DNA of 40,825 nucleotides from Calidifontibacillus erzurumensis (GTDB lineage: Bacteria; Bacillota; Bacilli; Bacillales; Bacillaceae_J). Made by a program: the position numbers and the translations under genes. The stretch covers positions 1-40,825 of the forward strand of contig NZ_JABTTE010000028.1 of assembly GCF_013303125.1 (NCBI RefSeq), read 5' to 3'. Shown one piece after another: positions 31,110-40,680 of this stretch; positions within the stretch are counted from its first letter, which is position 1, and each line of letters opens with the position of its first letter. The notes below the pieces were generated by a model. The model had not been told where the DNA came from, did no database searches, and saw only the letters and a program-made list of their open reading frames with translations.

Positions 31110-32042
31110 TTAATATCCTTTTTTTACATCCACCTTATTTGGCGGTACAATATCTTGTTCAATTTGATGAAGGGTTTCAATGAAACATGTTACGGCTTCA
31201 TCTAAATCTGTAATTGCAGATATATGTGGGGTGATCGTGACATCCTTCCTTTCCCATAAAGGGGAATCTGATGGCAAAGGTTCAACCGCCACAACGTCCA
31301 ATACCGCATGTCGGATCTTTCCTTTATTTAATGCATCGATTAGAGCAATTTCATCAACAGTTTTTCCTCTACCAACATTAATAAAAGCTGCGTGATTAAA
31401 ATGGTTAAATAATTCTTTATTAAAAAGATTGTCTGTTTCTTTTGTGAATGGCAACGTGCTAATTACCCAATCCGCCTTTGACAAAACCTTGCTGGCATCA
31501 AAAATCGTTGTTACCGATTGAAAATATTCCTTCTGCTCTCCACTTCGAGATACACCGTAAACGGTTGCTCCAAATTGTGTAAAAGTTCGGGCAACTTCTT
31601 GTCCGATTTCACCTGTACCAAAAATAACGATCGTTTGTTCTTTTATCATTATAGGTGGTTTTCGAACCCATTTCTTTTCTCTTTGTTTTTCCTCAAAAAA
31701 TTTTTGATGTTGCAGTTCTTTTAATACATAACTTAAACAGTACTCACTAATCCTTTGCCCAAATGAACAAATAGTCCTTGTCAATAAAACACCATTTTCA
31801 ATCCAACCATCAATTTCTAAAAAATTATTTACACCTGCATTGAATGAATGAACCCATTTAAGCTTTGAAAGTTGAAATTGAGGTGTAGGCATAAAACCTA
31901 CGTAGGCATCAGCCCAGTCAAAGTCTTCATCAGTTATTTCATCAACAGGTATAAAACGTAACTTATACAAATTTGTTGACGAAAAATGTTTTCTAAAAAC
32001 ATCTTCATAATGCCCAGCAACTAAAATATTAGTTATTTTCAC
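31110..32042 (-). CDS. D-2-hydroxyacid dehydrogenase family protein
   Basis: GTG 32042 is six bases after GGGGGA and fits the family start (VKITNILVAGHYEDVF); a frame open to 32102 includes the preceding gene's end. The 310-residue protein has the NAD loop IFGTGEIGQEVARTF (about 140-155), FINVGRGKTVDE, and VVAVEPLPSDSPLW followed by TPHISA, with the catalytic histidine. The group includes glyoxylate/hydroxypyruvate reductases; the substrate is not clear. Confidence 0.87.
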   Translation of the reverse strand: MKITNILVAGHYEDVFRKHFSSTNLYKLRFIPVDEITDEDFDWADAYVGFMPTPQFQLSKLKWVHSFNAGVNNFLEIDGWIENGVLLTRTICSFGQRISEYCLSYVLKELQHQKFFEEKQREKKWVRKPPIMIKEQTIVIFGTGEIGQEVARTFTQFGATVYGVSRSGEQKEYFQSVTTIFDASKVLSKADWVISTLPFTKETDNLFNKELFNHFNHAAFINVGRGKTVDEIALIDALNKGKIRHAVLDVVAVEPLPSDSPLWERKDVTITPHISAITDLDEAVTCFIETLHQIEQDIVPPNKVDVKKGY

Positions 32043-32064
32043 ATAAATTCCCCCGCTATCAGGT

Positions 32065-32400
32065 TTAATGACGTGGTGCAAACAGCATAACAAATACTCC
32101 AATTAAGCATATAGATGTTCCAATCCAATCATATATATCAGGAGTTTTACGATCTATCCACCAACCCCATAATACAGAAAGTGCAATAAAAACACCACCA
32201 TAAGCAGCGTAAACCCTGCCAAAAGAAGGAAATGATTGGAATGTGGCAACTACCCCGTAAATAGCTAGAACAATTCCACCTATTATTCCTAAATAAACAG
32301 TTTTTCCTTCCCGCAACCATAGCCAAATCAAATAGCCTCCACCAATTTCAGCGATTCCAGCCAAAACAAATAAAATACTAGCCTTTAGAATAAAGATCAC
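32065..32400 (-). CDS. YnfA family (UPF0060) small membrane protein
   Basis: The 111-residue protein has four membrane segments and the UPF0060 pattern: [36 protein letters not shown] and [16 protein letters not shown]. It is SMR-like in size, and YnfA proteins have been linked to small multidrug resistance transporters. The GTG start at 32400 has a weak ribosome binding site (AGGAA directly before it). It precedes the hydroxyacid dehydrogenase by 22 bases and may be co-transcribed. Confidence 0.88.
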   Translation of the reverse strand: MIFILKASILFVLAGIAEIGGGYLIWLWLREGKTVYLGIIGGIVLAIYGVVATFQSFPSFGRVYAAYGGVFIALSVLWGWWIDRKTPDIYDWIGTSICLIGVFVMLFAPRH

Positions 32401-32488
32401 TTCCTGAAAAAATTATTGTAGAGTAATAGATGTATATCTTTTTACTATACTATACAAAAGAGTGAGTAGGTCTTGTCCATACTTTACT

Positions 32489-33124
32489 TTATTTATGTAC
32501 ATCTTTTAGCTTTTCCAATAATATTTTTGCTTTCTCAGTAATTTTACGAAAATTTCCTTCCTTTATGGCGACTTTATCTATTAAACTATTGCCAACACCT
32601 ACTCCTACCGCTCCAGCATTTATAAAATCAGAAATATTTTCCGGTCTTACTCCTCCAACTGCAATCATCGGAATATGTGATAGCGGCCCTTGCAACTCTT
32701 TAATATAGTTGCTTCCAAGAATACTAGTTGGAAAAACTTTTACCATTTTTGCACCAGCTTTATATGCGTTCACTACTTCCGTTGGAGTCATTACACCTGG
32801 AATGATACCGATATTTTGGTTCAATGAAAAAGAAATTACATCTTCATCAACATTTGGAGTGATAAAATACTTAGCCCCAGCATCTAACGCTTGACTAGCC
32901 ATTTCGATATCAAGAACCGTACCAGCACCTATATAAAGCATGTCACCATATTTTTTATTAAGCATAGATATCATCTCAGGAGCATCATCTGTATTCATTG
33001 TTACTTCAACTATTTTGATTCCTCCATCATAGAGAGCTTCAGCAACAGGTATGATATCTTTTTTATCGATTCCTCGGATAATTGCAATAATTTTGTTTTC
33101 TTTTACGAAATCATAAACATTCAT
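32489..33124 (-). CDS. KDPG/KHG aldolase family protein
   Basis: ATG 33124 lies six bases after GGAAGGGAG; the frame is open further up without a good site. The 211-residue protein has the Eda class I aldolase pattern: KIIAIIRGIDKKD, GIKIVEVTMNTDD, YIGAGTVLD, AKYFITPNVDE with the Schiff-base lysine region, VFPTSILG and AVGGVRPENI. It would cleave 2-keto-3-deoxy-6-phosphogluconate or 4-hydroxy-2-oxoglutarate to pyruvate or glyoxylate. No KDG kinase or uronate gene is next to it. Confidence 0.9.
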   Translation of the reverse strand: MNVYDFVKENKIIAIIRGIDKKDIIPVAEALYDGGIKIVEVTMNTDDAPEMISMLNKKYGDMLYIGAGTVLDIEMASQALDAGAKYFITPNVDEDVISFSLNQNIGIIPGVMTPTEVVNAYKAGAKMVKVFPTSILGSNYIKELQGPLSHIPMIAVGGVRPENISDFINAGAVGVGVGNSLIDKVAIKEGNFRKITEKAKILLEKLKDVHK

Positions 33125-33284
33125 GACAATCTCCCTTCCAATCCTTCCCTGATTACTTTTCAACACTTAACTTTAATAACACAAATGCAAAATTGAAGAA
33201 TGTTTTGTAAATAGCCAAGTTTTCAATTCAAATAGTATCAGATTCAAATTAAAATCCTAAGTACAAACAACGAGAAAAATAGAG

Positions 33285-33325
33285 AGGCAAGTGATGTGAA
33301 ATTTTTTCCTTTCCACCACTTGCCT
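33285..33325 (-). terminator. Terminator of the DRE-TIM aldolase gene
   Basis: AGGCAAGTG (33285-33293) pairs with CACTTGCCT (33317-33325). On the minus strand it is followed by CTCTATTTTTC. Confidence 0.75.
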
Positions 33326-33372
33326 TTATATTTTTTATCCAACCCTTTTTTATACTGTCCCCATTAATACTT

Positions 33373-34335
33373 TTATCTATTTGATGTTGGCGCAATAGAG
33401 CTTTCTGGTGAGGTTACTTTTTCGTAAAAATCTACAAATTTGTCGCGGTCCTCGCTTGCCCTATAAGCCATGGCAACACGCGGATGTTCATTAAGTAAAC
33501 CTGAAATCATATAAGGGATAATGTAACCCCACTCCCATTTATTTCTCATATCAAGCATATGCTTTTCGATAACCTCAAGAACAGGCTTTAATTCATATCT
33601 TGTTTTTGGTATATAGCCCACAAGAAGTTCTGTGTGGCAGTTTCCTGCAGCACGTCCCATCCCGTATACAGATGAATCAAGGAAAGTAACCCCATTTCGC
33701 ATAGCAGTTAATGTATTGGCAAAGGCCAACTGCATATTATTGTGGGTATGAATTCCTAATTGTTTTTGCGGCAACATCTCTTTAAATTTTTTCACTTGAT
33801 GTTCAATATCTGCTGGATCTAGACTACCAAAAGAATCAACGATATAAACAACATCAACAGGGCTTTTTTTCACCATTTCAAAAGCTTCTATTAGCTGATG
33901 TTCAGGTGCGCTTGATAAAGCCATAATGTTTAGTGTAGTTTCATACCCTAGATCATGGAACATTTGAACAAGTTCTAGACCTTTATCCACTTCACGAATA
34001 TAGCAAGCAACACGAATCATATCCAAAATGCTATGTTCCCGAGGTAAAATATCATTTGGATCAACACGTCCAATATCTACGAGTGCTGAAAGCTTTGTTG
34101 ATTTTTTGACAGGAATAATTTCTTTTAAAAAGTTGTCATCAAGAAATCTCCACGGATTGGGCTCTGTTGCATTTAGAAGTCTAGGAGAATTTTTATAGCC
34201 AATTTCCATATATTCAACGCCGGCGGCACTTAAACCATTATATAGATCTTGAACAAATTCAACAGTGAAATCCCAATTATTCACTAATCCACCATCGCGG
34301 ATGGTACAATCTAAAATTTTGATTTGATTTCCCAT
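33373..34335 (-). CDS. DRE-TIM metallolyase (HMGL-like aldolase domain)
   Basis: ATG 34335 begins MGNQIKILDCTIRDGGLVNN, the DRE-TIM metal and catalytic motif (D-x-T-x-R-D-G-G) found in 4-hydroxy-2-oxovalerate aldolases and related lyases. AGGAGG lies 12 bases upstream, a long spacing. The 320-residue protein continues with HTHNNMQLA, the metal-binding histidine pair, and GMGRAAGNCHTELLVGY. Aldolases of this type work with an acylating aldehyde dehydrogenase in aromatic meta-cleavage pathways, but no such partner is next to it. It forms a single-gene unit, so its substrate is open. Confidence 0.85.
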   Translation of the reverse strand: MGNQIKILDCTIRDGGLVNNWDFTVEFVQDLYNGLSAAGVEYMEIGYKNSPRLLNATEPNPWRFLDDNFLKEIIPVKKSTKLSALVDIGRVDPNDILPREHSILDMIRVACYIREVDKGLELVQMFHDLGYETTLNIMALSSAPEHQLIEAFEMVKKSPVDVVYIVDSFGSLDPADIEHQVKKFKEMLPQKQLGIHTHNNMQLAFANTLTAMRNGVTFLDSSVYGMGRAAGNCHTELLVGYIPKTRYELKPVLEVIEKHMLDMRNKWEWGYIIPYMISGLLNEHPRVAMAYRASEDRDKFVDFYEKVTSPESSIAPTSNR

Positions 34336-34607
34336 TATATTAAACTTCCTCCTTAAGAGCGTTTTCCTTCCCAGTATTGTGAAAAATTTCACTTTAGCGC
34401 TTTTATGCTTTTATGCAATAAACCTCTTTCCTTTGATAGAGTTATACCATTTTTTCCGTATAAGAGTCAATTGTTTTCCAAAAATTTGATCAATTAAAAA
34501 ATAAGACTTGTTATGGATAATTATAGTATAATTTTTACTATTACGTACTATTCAAGTTTTGAAAAATACTAAATATAATAAAAATTAAAAAGAAAGGAGC
34601 GTTACCA

Positions 34608-36662
34608 TTGTCTTTGACTTCATATGCTGATAAGAAAAATGGAATATTCCCATCGGTTTGCTCCCTTGATTGTCCAGACCAATGCGGACTACTTGTTCAT
34701 AAAAAAGATGGGAAAATTATAAAAGTTGACGGTGATCCAAACCATCCAGTGACAAGAGGTAATATCTGCAATAAAGTTCGAAACATAGCTCACCGGCTTT
34801 ATGATAAAAATCGATTACAATATCCACTTAAACGACTTGGTGCAAAAGGTGAAGGAAAATTCGTACGAATTTCATGGGATGAGGCGATCGAAACTATCAC
34901 CACCCATTGGAAAAAGCTCATTGAAATTGATGGCCCTGAAAGCATTCTTCCGTACAGTTTTTACGGTAATATGGGAAACTTGAGTGCAGAAGGGATGGAC
35001 CGCCGATTTTTCCATCGTCTCGGGGCATCTCAACTAGACCGGACGATCTGTCAAATGGCCGGTTCAACAGGCTATAAATATACGATGGGAGGAAGTTTTG
35101 GAATTGACCCGCAAGATACCATTCATGCGAAATTATTTATCTTTTGGGGAATTAATGCAGTTAGTACGAATATGCATCAATGGACAATTGCTCAAAAAGC
35201 TAGAAAAGAACATGGAGCCAAAATAGTTGTTATTGATGTTCATAAAAACCAAACAGGGAAAATGGCTGATTGGTTTATTCCAGTCTTTCCAGGATCAGAT
35301 GGAGCACTAGCTTTAGGTATTATGCACATATTATTTGCAGAAATGATGGTTGATGAAGCATTTTTACAAGAATATACCATTGGCCATGAGGAACTAAGAA
35401 ACCATGTTATCCAATATGACCCGGCAACAGTTTCTAAAATGACAGGTGTAAGTAAAGAAGACTTATACAAACTTGCACGCTTGTACGGAACAACCTCACC
35501 ATCATTTATTCGTATCGGAAACGGTCTGCAACATCATGACAACGGCGGTATGAATACAAGAGCAATTGCTTGCTTACCGGCTTTAACAGGTCAATGGCTT
35601 ATTAAAGGTGGCGGTGCTATCAAATCGAATAGTGGTTATTTGTCTCACAATTCAAGGGCATTACAGCGGCCTGATTTATTGAAAAATAAAAATACTCGTG
35701 TTATTAACATGAATTTGCTTGGCCAAGCATTGCTGGAATTAGATCCACCTATCAAATCACTTTACATTTATAACAGCAATCCAGCCATAGTTGCCCCTAA
35801 CGGGAATAAAGTCCGAAAAGGGCTTGAACGTAAAGATTTATTTATTGTCGTTCATGATTTGTTTTTGACAGAAACAGCTAAATATGCGGATATCGTTTTG
35901 CCAGCGACTTCATCTTATGAAAATACGGATTTTTATACATCATATTGGCACAATCATATTCAAATCCAAGAGCCGGTCATTGAACCTTACTTCGAATCAA
36001 AATCAAATACCGAAGTTTTTCGACTACTAGCAAAAGCAATGGGCTTTGATGATCCGGCCTTTTCAGAAACAGATGAAGAATTAATTAAACAAGCTCTTCA
36101 CAATCCAGAAAACCCTTATTTTGATGGAATTACCTTTGAGGAATTGGCAGAAAAAAAATATGTAAAGGCGAATATCAAGCCACTTCTTTCTAGTAAACTC
36201 AAAACACCCAGCGGGAAGATAGAACTATATTCCAAAAAGATGATGGAAGCCGGACTACCACCGCTCCCGACTTACATCCCACTTGCTGATGATGGTGATT
36301 TTCCTTTTTTATTCGTCCCAGCACCTACCCATAATTTCTTAAACTCTACTTTTTCTAACAATGAGAAACACGTTAGCATGGAAAAAGAACCTAAATTACA
36401 CATGAATATTGCTGATGCTAAGGAAAGAAATATTGAAGATGGGGATGTTGTACGGGTTTGGAATGACCGTGGAGAATGCATCTTAAAAGCTTCTGTAGGG
36501 AAAGATGTACTTCCTGGTGTAGTCGTTTCCCAAGGATTATGGAGTGATGGTCGACCAGGAACAAAACAGCATTTGAATGCACTGACTCCCGATCGCTTAT
36601 CGGATATGGGCGGCGGAGCAACATTTTTTTCTGGACGGGTAAATGTGGAAAAAGTCAAATAA
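34608..36662 (+). CDS. Molybdopterin-dependent oxidoreductase with one [4Fe-4S] cluster
   Basis: TTG 34608 follows AAAGGAGCG by eight bases. The 684-residue protein has the DMSO-reductase-family start: C18 SLD C22 PDQ C26 and C54 (GNICNK) for a [4Fe-4S] cluster, then GEGKFVRISWDEA, and a C-terminal dinucleotide domain (HMNIADAKERNIEDGDVVRV). It resembles the B. subtilis YyaE/YoaE oxidoreductases of the same length, whose substrates are unknown. No membrane or electron-transfer subunits lie next to it, nor a Tat signal, so it is a cytoplasmic single-gene unit ended by a terminator. Confidence 0.9.
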   Translation: MSLTSYADKKNGIFPSVCSLDCPDQCGLLVHKKDGKIIKVDGDPNHPVTRGNICNKVRNIAHRLYDKNRLQYPLKRLGAKGEGKFVRISWDEAIETITTHWKKLIEIDGPESILPYSFYGNMGNLSAEGMDRRFFHRLGASQLDRTICQMAGSTGYKYTMGGSFGIDPQDTIHAKLFIFWGINAVSTNMHQWTIAQKARKEHGAKIVVIDVHKNQTGKMADWFIPVFPGSDGALALGIMHILFAEMMVDEAFLQEYTIGHEELRNHVIQYDPATVSKMTGVSKEDLYKLARLYGTTSPSFIRIGNGLQHHDNGGMNTRAIACLPALTGQWLIKGGGAIKSNSGYLSHNSRALQRPDLLKNKNTRVINMNLLGQALLELDPPIKSLYIYNSNPAIVAPNGNKVRKGLERKDLFIVVHDLFLTETAKYADIVLPATSSYENTDFYTSYWHNHIQIQEPVIEPYFESKSNTEVFRLLAKAMGFDDPAFSETDEELIKQALHNPENPYFDGITFEELAEKKYVKANIKPLLSSKLKTPSGKIELYSKKMMEAGLPPLPTYIPLADDGDFPFLFVPAPTHNFLNSTFSNNEKHVSMEKEPKLHMNIADAKERNIEDGDVVRVWNDRGECILKASVGKDVLPGVVVSQGLWSDGRPGTKQHLNALTPDRLSDMGGGATFFSGRVNVEKVK

Positions 36663-36734
36663 TGCTTTATTGTAATATAAACTAGTAGAGATCTTCTTCA
36701 AAATACCAATATGGCTAGAAATAATACAAAAATG

Positions 36735-36780
36735 GAGAAGGGCAACATCAGAAAATCGCAAATGATGCCCTTCTCTCTTT
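36735..36780 (+). terminator. Terminator of the molybdopterin oxidoreductase gene
   Basis: GAGAAGGGCA (36735-36744) pairs with TGCCCTTCTC (36766-36775), followed by TCTTTT. Confidence 0.85.
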
Positions 36781-36868
36781 TAAGTATTTGTTTTCTTAAA
36801 AAATAATTAAGAAACAAAAATATTTCTACATTTGAAATACACACCCTACAGTCTATTAAACAAATAGG

Positions 36869-37624
36869 TCACAAATTCATTTTTAATGCTACAGGACAAT
36901 GATCACTACCGAGAACATGAGAATGAATTTCTGAATCTATTAACAGCTTGGCCAATCTTTGCGAAATAATAAAATAATCGATTCTCCAGCCTATATTTCT
37001 TTCACGGACCTTATTCATATAAGACCACCATGTGTATGAATCAATTTTATCAGGATATAGGAAGCGGAATGTATCAATAAATCCTGATTCTAACAATATT
37101 GTCATTTTTTCACGTTCTTCATCGGTAAATCCCGAGTTTCCTTTATTTGTTTTATAGTTTTTCAGATCGATTTCTTGGTGGGCAACGTTTAAATCTCCAC
37201 ACAATATAACTGGCTTTTTTCTGTCTAATTCCTGCAAATAAATTCGCATATAATCTTCCCATTCCAAACGGAAGCCTAATCTTGCCAAGTCTCTTTGCGA
37301 ATTAGGAGTATAACAATTTACTAAATAAAACGTATCAAACTCGAGCGTAATTACTCTGCCCTCTTCATCTTCAAAAAGATCTCCTAATCCATACATAACA
37401 GAAAGTGGTTTCCGCTTTGTAAAAACTGCTGTTCCAGAATAACCTTTTTTTGCAGCATAATTCCAATATTGATCATAGTTTTCAAGCTCAATCTCGATTT
37501 GACCGGCTTGTAATTTTGTTTCTTGAATACAAAATATATCCGCATCAATTTCGTTAAAATAATTAAAAAACCCTTTCTTAATACAAGCCCGAAGACCATT
37601 TACATTCCATGATACAATTTTCAT
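36869..37624 (-). CDS. exoA: Exodeoxyribonuclease III / AP endonuclease ExoA
   Basis: The 251-residue protein starts MKIVSWNVNGLRACIKKGFF and has all ExoIII/APE landmarks: IFCIQETKLQ (metal glutamate), CYTPNSQRD, CGDLNVAHQEIDLKN, GFTDEERE, YTWWSYM, and GSDHCPVAL at the end with the catalytic Asp-His. It repairs abasic sites and 3' blocks in base-excision repair. Length and motifs match B. subtilis ExoA. It is a separate unit with AAGGAG 12 bases upstream. Confidence 0.95.
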   Translation of the reverse strand: MKIVSWNVNGLRACIKKGFFNYFNEIDADIFCIQETKLQAGQIEIELENYDQYWNYAAKKGYSGTAVFTKRKPLSVMYGLGDLFEDEEGRVITLEFDTFYLVNCYTPNSQRDLARLGFRLEWEDYMRIYLQELDRKKPVILCGDLNVAHQEIDLKNYKTNKGNSGFTDEEREKMTILLESGFIDTFRFLYPDKIDSYTWWSYMNKVRERNIGWRIDYFIISQRLAKLLIDSEIHSHVLGSDHCPVALKMNL

Positions 37625-37748
37625 AAAAAATAGTAACTCCTTTTTCTTACATTAATCATACTTTCAAATTTTCCTATATTTATGGAGTACTTGCAATAAA
37701 AAGATTCTTTAAGTAAATAATAATAATTTTATGTAAACTAAAATAACA

Positions 37749-37769
37749 GCTGATGCTATAAAGCATCAA
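37749..37769 (-). terminator. Terminator overlapping the 3' end of pncB
   Basis: TGATGCT (37751-37757) pairs with AGCATCA (37762-37768) around a 4-base loop, followed on the minus strand by GCTGTTATTTTAG. The right arm includes the last bases of the gene, and the T-run is weak. Confidence 0.6.
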
Positions 37770-39247
37770 CTATTTTCTTCATGGTCAAGCAATTCTGCAA
37801 CTTTATTTTTAACCTTTTCAATATTTCTCATTTTATTGTCCCAACAGGCTTGACTTAAATCGACTGGATAGTTTTCTGGATTTAAAGAGCGCTTGTACTC
37901 ATCCCAAAAAACTGCCAAATTTTCTTTCACATATTTCTGTATGTCCTGAACACTAGGTAATTTATAAACAAACTCTCCGTTAACGAAAATATTTTCATGC
38001 AAATCCTTTGCTTCAAAATTTGTTACATATTTACTAATAAATGTATGGACTGGATGAAACATTTTTAACCTTTTCTCTTCTTGCGGCCTTTCATGTTCCA
38101 AGGCAATATAATCACCTTCTGATTTTTGATTTTTTACATTGATAATGCGATAAACCTTTTTTAAACCAGGTGTTGTTACTTTTTCAGGATTGGAGGAAAT
38201 TTTAATCGTATCCATCCAATTTCCATACTCATCTTCAATTGCCACCATTTTATATACTGCTCCTAAAGCAGGTTGGTCATAAGCTGTTATTAATTTCGTA
38301 CCCACACCCCAAACATCAATTTTTGCCCCTTGTTGTTTTAAATGCAAAATCGTATATTCATCCAAATCACCTGATGCGATAATCTTCGTATGATGAAAAC
38401 CTGCCTCATCCAACATTTTTCGTGCTTCTTTGGAAAGATAAGCCATATCACCGCTATCTAAACGAATGCCGATAAAATTGATTTGATCACCAAATTCTTT
38501 GGCAACTTTTATTGCATTTGGTACGCCTGATTTTAAAGTATCGTATGTATCAACGAGAAAAACACAATCTCTATGTGTTGCTGCATATTTATAAAATGCA
38601 GTATATTCATCGATATAGGCTTGAACAAATGCATGGGCATGAGTACCCGATACAGGAATTCCAAATAGTTTACCTGCACGGACATTGCTCGTTGCATCAA
38701 AACCCCCAATAAAAGCTGCCCGCGTTCCCCAAAGGGCTGCATCCATTTCCTGTGCACGACGGGTGCCGAATTCAAGCGCTGTTTGATCATCGCCAATCAC
38801 TTGTTTAATTCTTGAAGCTTTTGTTGCGATTAGAGTTTGATAGTTAATAATATTTAAAAGAGGAGTTTCGAGCAACTGTGCTTCGGCAAGCGGTGCTTCT
38901 ACCCGAACGATTGGTTCATTCGCAAAAACAATTTCTCCTTCTTTCATAGCCCGGATATTTCCTGTAAAGCGCATATTGGCTAAATATTCAATGAAGTCTT
39001 CCCCATATCCTAACTCATTTTTTAAATAATCCAAGTCGCTTTTTGTGAACCCAAAATTTTTTATAAATTCAACCATTCGTTCCAACCCGGCAAAAATAGC
39101 ATAGCCATTGCCAAATGGCATTTTACGAAAAAAAATTTCAAAGACAGCTTTGCGATTATGTATATTATCTTTCCAATATGTTTCAGCCATATTAATTTGG
39201 TATAAATCGGTATGTAAAACTAAGCTGTCATCTTCATATTTTCTCAT
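37766..39247 (-). CDS. pncB: Nicotinate phosphoribosyltransferase
   Basis: ATG 39247 follows GGAGGTAATAAAG. The 493-residue protein begins MRKYEDDSLVLHTDLYQINM, as NAPRTases do, and has FRKMPFGNGYAIFAGLE, EFGTRRAQEMDAALWGTRAA, GTHAHAFVQ and GIRLDSGDMAYLSKEAR. It makes nicotinate mononucleotide from nicotinate and PRPP for NAD salvage. Size and motifs fit the Bacillus long form. Confidence 0.95.
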   Translation of the reverse strand: MRKYEDDSLVLHTDLYQINMAETYWKDNIHNRKAVFEIFFRKMPFGNGYAIFAGLERMVEFIKNFGFTKSDLDYLKNELGYGEDFIEYLANMRFTGNIRAMKEGEIVFANEPIVRVEAPLAEAQLLETPLLNIINYQTLIATKASRIKQVIGDDQTALEFGTRRAQEMDAALWGTRAAFIGGFDATSNVRAGKLFGIPVSGTHAHAFVQAYIDEYTAFYKYAATHRDCVFLVDTYDTLKSGVPNAIKVAKEFGDQINFIGIRLDSGDMAYLSKEARKMLDEAGFHHTKIIASGDLDEYTILHLKQQGAKIDVWGVGTKLITAYDQPALGAVYKMVAIEDEYGNWMDTIKISSNPEKVTTPGLKKVYRIINVKNQKSEGDYIALEHERPQEEKRLKMFHPVHTFISKYVTNFEAKDLHENIFVNGEFVYKLPSVQDIQKYVKENLAVFWDEYKRSLNPENYPVDLSQACWDNKMRNIEKVKNKVAELLDHEENS

Positions 39248-39687
39248 CTTTATTACCTCCAATTTTCCAAAATGCGCTTCCACATCTTTCCGAGTTTTTT
39301 ACGAATAGACTTCTTCAATGAAAAAATCAAATTTGAAATCAGATGAAGTTTTTTTAAAAAATTGTCTAAAAATAGGAAAAGACAGTTCTTTATTAATTTG
39401 ATTATAAAGAATTATAAGAAAAAATAAAAATAAAATATTCTATTAAATAAAAGATAGCGGTGAATTTAATTCATATATCACCGCATTAAATAAATATTGT
39501 TATTATTTTAAGACAACATTTCTTGAGCAAGAATTAAAATAGTCCTTTTGGATTTAATTATTTATGGATATGCTGTTTTTGGTTTTAAAAAAATCCTTTT
39601 GTATAAAATACAAAAGGATTGACTAACTAAAGCCTATTTATATTATTACATTCAACATCCTTTTAAGAAGAATATGAAAATGCATTG
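39248..39687. other. Intergenic region with hairpins between pncB and the MBL-fold gene
   Basis: It holds a perfect 13-base stem (39592-39604 with 39608-39620) followed on the minus strand by GATTTTTTTAAAAC, the terminator of the MBL-fold gene. A GCGGTGA/TCACCGC hairpin at 39457-39484 has no T-run. Another imperfect hairpin at about 39309-39352 (GACTTCTTCA...ATGAAGTTTTTTT) lies upstream of pncB and reads as a possible plus-strand terminator. No gene seen. Confidence 0.6.
39585..39620 (-). terminator. Terminator of the MBL-fold hydrolase gene
   Basis: AATCCTTTTGTAT (39592-39604) pairs with ATACAAAAGGATT (39608-39620) across a 3-base loop, with a minus-strand run of seven Ts. Confidence 0.85.
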
Positions 39688-40680
39688 TTATAAGTAGTAA
39701 TAATAATGCCCTTTAACAATTTCTTTTTTAATTTGCCCTTCATGAACAAGATATTCCAAGTGAGACAATGTTTCCGCAAATGCGAAACGATGTTGAACTG
39801 GTTCTGTTAAAGGACCAAACAATTCCTTAGAAATTTCCCACGCCGAAACCCCTTGATCAGTGCTGGTTTGTTTGCTTTTCATAATACGTTTCACATTTTC
39901 CAAACGTTCTCCATGATGATGAATGATTTCATCGACTCTTTCACGAAGATTGTCAATAATTTGGCGGTGCCCAGGCAAAGTAAGTTTAGCTGGCAAATCC
40001 CTAATTTTTCTTAAAGATGTTAAAAAGTCATTTAAAGGATTGGCAACAGAGTTAACATTTAAAGAAATATTTGGCGTTATTTTTGGCAGAACAAGGTCGT
40101 TTGCGATAAAAATCCCTTCCTTTTCACACCATAAAGTCATTAATCCTTCTGTATGCCCTGGAGACCATATCGTTTCAAACACGAAATCCCCTAATTGGAT
40201 ATGTTCACCGGCTGAAAGTAATTTTATTTCTTTTGGATGCGGTGAAACAGCCTCATATCTGCTTATATGCTCATCTTTTACGTCTGAAGCAATCTTTTCC
40301 GGCATTCCATATTCCATAAAAAATTTCTGGATTTCTTCTGGAAACGTTTGATCATGCCATGTACGATCAAGATATTTTTTTTCTTTATCCAATAAAAGTA
40401 CAGGTGCTCCCGTCTGATCTTGAAGCCATCCCGCACCTCCATAATGATCAGGATGATAATGGGTAACCACAATTTGTTTGATGTTTTCTGAGCGGATGCT
40501 CAGTTTGTGAAAAACTTGAATCCAAGCATTTTCACTTTCTGAATCATGAAAACCACAATCAACAATGGTCCAACCATCGTTCCCTTTAAACAAGTACACA
40601 TTGATTGCCTTTAAAGGTACAGGAATACGTAAGGAAACCCTGAATATGTTTTGATATACTTCGTCTATTAATGTCTGCAT
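39688..40680 (-). CDS. MBL-fold metallo-hydrolase
   Basis: The 330-residue protein starts at ATG 40680 behind GGAGATTG. It has the metallo-beta-lactamase motif THYHPDHYGGAGWLQ (HxHxDH with histidine 1 region at residues 75-85), a later IWSPGHTEGLMTLW histidine, a DLVLPKI aspartate and LPGHRQI, followed by a winged-helix-like C-terminal domain (residues 255-330, LSHLEYLVHEGQIKKEIVKG) as in LACTB2-type hydrolases. The substrate is unknown. A terminator lies downstream. Confidence 0.9.
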   Translation of the reverse strand: MQTLIDEVYQNIFRVSLRIPVPLKAINVYLFKGNDGWTIVDCGFHDSESENAWIQVFHKLSIRSENIKQIVVTHYHPDHYGGAGWLQDQTGAPVLLLDKEKKYLDRTWHDQTFPEEIQKFFMEYGMPEKIASDVKDEHISRYEAVSPHPKEIKLLSAGEHIQLGDFVFETIWSPGHTEGLMTLWCEKEGIFIANDLVLPKITPNISLNVNSVANPLNDFLTSLRKIRDLPAKLTLPGHRQIIDNLRERVDEIIHHHGERLENVKRIMKSKQTSTDQGVSAWEISKELFGPLTEPVQHRFAFAETLSHLEYLVHEGQIKKEIVKGHYYYYL

